Positions 60,501 through 64,000 of a DNA stretch of 64,000 bases are shown one piece after another (position 1 is the first letter of the stretch; the number at the start of each line of letters is the position of its first letter). The DNA lies in contig NZ_VICB01000005.1 in NCBI RefSeq assembly GCF_006546835.1, positions 62,001 to 126,000 on the forward strand, given 5' to 3'. Both the position numbers and the translations under genes were made by a program. The notes beneath the pieces were generated by a model that did not search any database, was not told where the DNA came from, and saw nothing but the letters and a program-made list of their open reading frames with translations. Origin of the DNA: Actinomyces johnsonii (GTDB taxonomy: Bacteria > Actinomycetota > Actinomycetes > Actinomycetales > Actinomycetaceae).

Positions 60501-61261
60501 TGCCGCCCTCGAGCCGGGCGGCCTCGGCCCGGTCCACTTCGAAGCCATCGGTGGTGGGGGACTCGACCGTCACCCAGGACTACCTCAAGGTCGTATGGGC
60601 CGCCTGCGAGTGGGGCGGTGCGGGCGCCTCCATCACCGGCCTGGCCAAGCGCATGGAGGTGGCGCCCTCGACCGCCTCGGAGAACGTGGCCCGCCTGGTG
60701 GAGGAGGGACTTCTCGTCCACGAGCCCTACCGGTCCGTCACCCTTTCAGAGGAGGGCAGGCGCCGGGCCATGGGCATGATCCGCCGCCACCGGATCCTGG
60801 AGACCTACCTGGTTACCCAACTCGGCTTCGGCTGGGACGAGGTCCACGCCGAGGCCGAGGAGCTCGAGCACGCCGTCTCCGAACGGCTGCTGGAGCGGCT
60901 CGACGCCGTCCTGGGTCACCCCACCAGGGACCCGCATGGGGACCCGATCCCCACGGCGGACGGTCGGCTCATCGTGCCCGACCTGGTGCGCCTGGAGACC
61001 AGACCGGTGGGTTCCGACGGCGTCGTCGGCCGGATTCAGGACGACACCGAGACACTGCGCCGTCTCAGACGGGCCGGCATTGGACTGGACAGCCGGGTGC
61101 GGATCCGCGACCGGGGGACCGTGGCACCGGCCAAAGAGGGCGGTAAGCGCAGGCGGGCCACCGTCATCGCCCTACTGGATTCGGAAGCCTCCCGCATCGC
61201 GGCGCCAGGGGCAGTCCCGGAAGCTATCGTCCCCGACGGCTCCCTGTGGCTGCTGGCCTGA
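60500..61261 (+). CDS. DtxR-family metalloregulator with MntR-like ligands
   Basis: 253-aa regulator. The winged helix holds SITGLAKRMEVAPSTASENV. The metal-binding region gives His97, Glu101, His116, Glu120, Glu123 and His124, with Asp27 at the N-terminus. Glu120 replaces the Cys typical of DtxR/IdeR, and Asp27 replaces its Met. These two changes mark manganese-sensing MntR. A C-terminal SH3-like domain follows (about 175-250). It is coupled to the VKOR gene. A box of the DtxR type lies at 52209-52227. Confidence 0.85.
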   Translation: MPPSSRAASARSTSKPSVVGDSTVTQDYLKVVWAACEWGGAGASITGLAKRMEVAPSTASENVARLVEEGLLVHEPYRSVTLSEEGRRRAMGMIRRHRILETYLVTQLGFGWDEVHAEAEELEHAVSERLLERLDAVLGHPTRDPHGDPIPTADGRLIVPDLVRLETRPVGSDGVVGRIQDDTETLRRLRRAGIGLDSRVRIRDRGTVAPAKEGGKRRRATVIALLDSEASRIAAPGAVPEAIVPDGSLWLLA

Positions 61262-61309
61262 TAGGGGCGCTGTCTGTACGGATCTGAACGGATCCGGGCG
61301 CGGCTGGGG

Positions 61310-61315
61310 GACAAT
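61310..61315 (+). promoter_or_regulatory. Leaderless -10 element of the HIT gene
   Basis: GACAAT followed by 6 nt and the ATG at 61322. Confidence 0.45.
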
Positions 61316-61321
61316 GGGGCC

Positions 61322-61768
61322 ATGAGCACGATTTTCACCAAGATCATCAAGGGTGAGATCCCCGGCCGTTTCGTGTGGGCGGACGAGGTCTGCGTCGCCT
61401 TCGCCACCATTGAGCCGCATACCGACGGGCACGTCCTGGTGGTTCCGCGGGTCGAGGTCGACTCCTACGTGGACGCGCCCGACGACGTAGTGGCGCACCT
61501 GGCTGTGGTCGCCAAGCGCATCGGTGCCGCGCAGGTACGCGTCTTTGAGGCGCCCAGGGCCGGGCTCGTCGTGGCCGGCTACGGGGTCGACCACCTGCAC
61601 CTTCATGTGCTGCCGATCCGCTCCGAGGAGGACCTGTCCTTCTCCTCGGCCCGCCACCCCGAGGGGCCCGAACTCGACGCCGCCATGGAGCGCCTGCGGG
61701 GCGGCCTTGTCGAGGACGGCTGGGGCGAGTTCGTCCCCGCAAGGCTGGACAGCGCCGCGCTCGCGTAG
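61322..61768 (+). CDS. HIT-family nucleotide hydrolase
   Basis: 148-aa protein of the histidine-triad superfamily (HINT/FHIT type). The catalytic triad is HLHLHVLPI (about residues 97-105). KIIKGEIPGRFVWADEVCV at the N-terminus is typical of bacterial HIT proteins. It probably cleaves nucleotide-phosphoramidate or dinucleotide substrates. The start follows GACAAT by 6 nt. It is convergent with the HNH gene. Confidence 0.9.
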   Translation: MSTIFTKIIKGEIPGRFVWADEVCVAFATIEPHTDGHVLVVPRVEVDSYVDAPDDVVAHLAVVAKRIGAAQVRVFEAPRAGLVVAGYGVDHLHLHVLPIRSEEDLSFSSARHPEGPELDAAMERLRGGLVEDGWGEFVPARLDSAALA

Positions 61769-61795
61769 CACCCGAGGCTGCCGGCTTCGTCCCCG

Positions 61796-64000
61796 TCAGA
61801 AGGATGGGGCTTGGTCGATGAGGGGTGCCAGTCCGAGGGTGTGGGCGGCTCTCGGGTAGGGGGCGGTCTCGAAGTCTCCGGCCTTTTCACCGGGGCGGGG
61901 GCCGCGGGTGACCAGCCGGGCACTGCCGTTGCCGGGGTGGGTGTGGTCGAGGGCGGTGTTGAGACGGTCGATGAGGTCAGGGCCGATCTGTTTGCTCAGG
62001 CCGTCCGGGATGATGGTGCCGGGAACAAGGTGCTGGCGGGGCCCGACCTTCCTGGGCAGGCGGTCGATGGTGCCGTCGGGGTGGCGCTGGTAGACGGTCT
62101 TGTCAGGGGTGTGCCAGGACAGGTCCCCGCTGGTCTGGTCTCTGGTGAGGGCCCATCCGGGAGTGTGTTTGAGGCGGTGGTGGGCCTCGCACAGGGTGGC
62201 GAGGTTGTCCAGGCTCGTGGTCCCGCCCTGGCCCCAGGCGGTGAGATGGTCCAGGTCGCAGCGCTCAGCTGGAATCTGGCAGGTGGGGAAGACGCAGGCA
62301 CGGTCGCGGGCGCGCACCAGGTCGGCCAGACCCGTCGGGGGCCGGTACCTGGTGCGGCCGACGTCCAGGACGACTCCGCTGACCGGGTCGGTGACCAGGC
62401 GCCTCCAGGTGCCGCCTGCAGCCAGGGCCCAGGCAGTCATGGCCGGTACCGGCACACTCCGAGCCCCGATCCGTACCTCCGCTACGGACTGGGCAGCAGG
62501 AACGTCCTGCCTGGATTCGGGCAGACTTCTGCCGCTGGTCTCGGAGGACTCCCGGTCGGAGGGCTCAAGCACGGTTGCGTGGCCGCCGTCTGGGCTGGTC
62601 CGGCTGGAATCAGGGTTGTAAGGGCCGTCAGCGCGGTCGCCGCCTCCGGGATCGTCGCTGCCGGTGGGGTCTCCTGGTGGTACCAAGCTGGTCAGGGGGA
62701 CGGTGACATTGACGTTGATGTGGATGCTCGCCGGTAGAGGGAGGTGGCCGGTTCCTGAGGGGGTCCACCATGGGCTGACCGAGCTCACCAGGCCGCTTAA
62801 GCTGCTCAGGAGCCCTTCCACCAGGGGTACCCCGTCGGGTAGTAGGCGCCCCGGGACGGGGGAATTAGGAGATGCCCAGGAGTGGGGTACTGAGCCCAGC
62901 GTGCTGAGGTCGCCATCGATGCCACCGCCACCGTCGTCGAGGCTTGTAGGGGCGCCGTCGCGGACATCGGATGCTTTCACAGCGGACTGGTAGGCGGTCT
63001 GCTGGCTGGTGCGCAGCGTCGAGAGGGTCATGGCGGTGATGGCGTCGGCCCTGAGCTGGCCCGGGGTGCGCTCCTCGCCGGCGGCGCGCGCGCTGGCGGC
63101 GATCGCGTCCAGGGTGGCGTCCAGCAGCAGGGCGTCCATGGTCGGCAGCAGAAGCCGGACCTGGCACAGGCCCTCGCCCGCAGGCTTCGGGCGCGACACG
63201 CACCGCTTGGAGACATTGGCTCGGGTTCGCTCATCGTGTCCGTCGGGGTCGACCTCTATGAGGGCCCGCTCAATGTCCCGCCCCACCTGAGAGACGGTGC
63301 GTCGGGGTGCCTGGGGCAGGACCTTGTTCTGGACCTCCAGTGCCACAGGAACCGGCACGTCTTCCAGACGGCGAGTCACCAGGGACGCCTTTGTCGAGTC
63401 CAGGACCCCGGAGCGCTCCATGGCCTCGACCGGGCCGAAGCCAATATTCATGAGGGCGTTGCCGTGATCGACCATCTGGCCGGCCCGAGTCCGGGAGATC
63501 CCCAGTCGGACCGAGAGTAGGCAGGTGGTGTTGAACTTGCGTTCCTCGTAGCCGACCACGGGTGAGACCTGGCCGTTTGGGCCCCACTGGCCGGGGTGGG
63601 TTGACAGCTCAGCGCACCCGGTCAGGCAGGCCGCTGCGAGTGATTCTCCCCAGGCAGCCCAGGCCGCCAGGCGATGACAGGCCGCGGCCAGCTCCCCCAA
63701 ACCCGCTGCCCCCAGACCAATCAGCCCCGAGGCGCCGGCCTCCTCCACGTCCATGGTCCTGAGCCCCTTGGCGGCGGTCACCATGGCCGCATCACCCCCA
63801 GGTTCGCTAGTGAACAAGCCCTCACCATCAACACCGCCGACGCCGTCAGCAGCGGAGCCCTCATCGTCGGAGTCCTGGGCGGTCACCAGCAGCCGAGCCA
63901 GCAACCCCTCCACTACACCGGCCAGCACTCCGCCCGCCCCCAGGGACGCCAGCAGGACGGCGGCGTCTTCTGCTGAGACCGGCGGTACCGACGTCGGAGG
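61796..64000 (-). CDS. DUF222/HNH endonuclease-like protein (13E12 type), cut by the window edge
   Basis: At least 735 residues in an open frame that continues past the right edge; a GTG at 63928 is only one possible start. A DUF222 region occupies most of the N-terminal half. A C-terminal HNH nuclease domain has CVFPTCQIPAERCDLDHLTA, GGTTSLDNLATLCEAHHRLK and the final Trp. Such proteins are multi-copy in mycobacteria and relatives, with unclear function. A disordered Ser/Pro/Gly section separates the halves. Confidence 0.82.
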   Translation of the reverse strand, partial: PPTSVPPVSAEDAAVLLASLGAGGVLAGVVEGLLARLLVTAQDSDDEGSAADGVGGVDGEGLFTSEPGGDAAMVTAAKGLRTMDVEEAGASGLIGLGAAGLGELAAACHRLAAWAAWGESLAAACLTGCAELSTHPGQWGPNGQVSPVVGYEERKFNTTCLLSVRLGISRTRAGQMVDHGNALMNIGFGPVEAMERSGVLDSTKASLVTRRLEDVPVPVALEVQNKVLPQAPRRTVSQVGRDIERALIEVDPDGHDERTRANVSKRCVSRPKPAGEGLCQVRLLLPTMDALLLDATLDAIAASARAAGEERTPGQLRADAITAMTLSTLRTSQQTAYQSAVKASDVRDGAPTSLDDGGGGIDGDLSTLGSVPHSWASPNSPVPGRLLPDGVPLVEGLLSSLSGLVSSVSPWWTPSGTGHLPLPASIHINVNVTVPLTSLVPPGDPTGSDDPGGGDRADGPYNPDSSRTSPDGGHATVLEPSDRESSETSGRSLPESRQDVPAAQSVAEVRIGARSVPVPAMTAWALAAGGTWRRLVTDPVSGVVLDVGRTRYRPPTGLADLVRARDRACVFPTCQIPAERCDLDHLTAWGQGGTTSLDNLATLCEAHHRLKHTPGWALTRDQTSGDLSWHTPDKTVYQRHPDGTIDRLPRKVGPRQHLVPGTIIPDGLSKQIGPDLIDRLNTALDHTHPGNGSARLVTRGPRPGEKAGDFETAPYPRAAHTLGLAPLIDQAPSF

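Noticed and set aside
1-64000. CRISPR arrays, insertion sequences, prophage genes or rRNA
   Set aside because: I saw no repeat-spacer pattern, transposase, integrase, phage structural gene or rRNA sequence.

Overview
This window looks like a stretch of chromosome from a high-GC actinobacterium, most likely an oral-type Actinomyces or close relative. The evidence is third-codon positions that are almost always G or C, the actinobacterial order rpmB / DAK2 / recG / rsmD / coaD / SepIVA-like / DUF177 / rnc / mutM, a DUF222-HNH (13E12-type) protein, and many leaderless start signals (a TANNNT or NACAAT -10 element 6-7 nt before the start codon). I see no insertion sequence, prophage, CRISPR array or rRNA. 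The species name is an inference.

Layout. 1-4.9 kb: phospholipid acyltransferase and gpsA, an AMIN-like lipoprotein, ddl and thiL. 5-14.8 kb: rpmB, a FakA-like DAK2 kinase, recG, rsmD, coaD, a SepIVA-like coiled coil, DUF177, rnc and mutM. 14.9-24.1 kb: a DevR/DosR-like response regulator, its probable GAF-GAF kinase (DevS-like), and cydABDC encoding cytochrome bd oxidase with its assembly exporter. Two DosR-box-like sites lie upstream of cydA. 24.7-33 kb: rne with a long leader, rplU, rpmA, obg, proB and proA. 33.2-35.9 kb: a small membrane-anchored acidic protein and an MprAB-like two-component pair. 36-45.3 kb: the main accessory locus, seven genes joined by 1-4 nt overlaps. They are a MurG-like glycosyltransferase, two GT4 enzymes, an ABC exporter, two divergent APH-fold kinases and a UDP-glucose 6-dehydrogenase. 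45.4-47.5 kb: a DeoR-type regulator divergent from a ROK-like protein that lacks the usual metal and zinc residues. 47.7-52.2 kb: nadD, a large unknown membrane protein, rsfS, a histidine phosphatase, two identical tRNA-Ala(GGC) genes and marC. 52.2-64 kb: a DUF2470 haem-type protein behind a DtxR-like box, a double DUF1540 protein, deoD, the two-part amino-acid transporter MetPS, a HAD phosphatase, a membrane metallophosphoesterase, VKOR, a DtxR-family regulator with MntR-type metal ligands, a HIT protein, and a DUF222-HNH protein that runs off the right edge.

How the parts fit. Most of the window is core metabolism and translation. Two regions look like integrated systems. One is cydABDC-devS plus devR, which reads as a redox- or oxygen-responsive module controlling the high-affinity oxidase. 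The other is the translationally coupled GT/ABC/APH/UGD locus with a two-component system directly downstream. It probably makes and exports a uronic-acid-containing glycoconjugate, and it is the best candidate here for an uncharacterised system.
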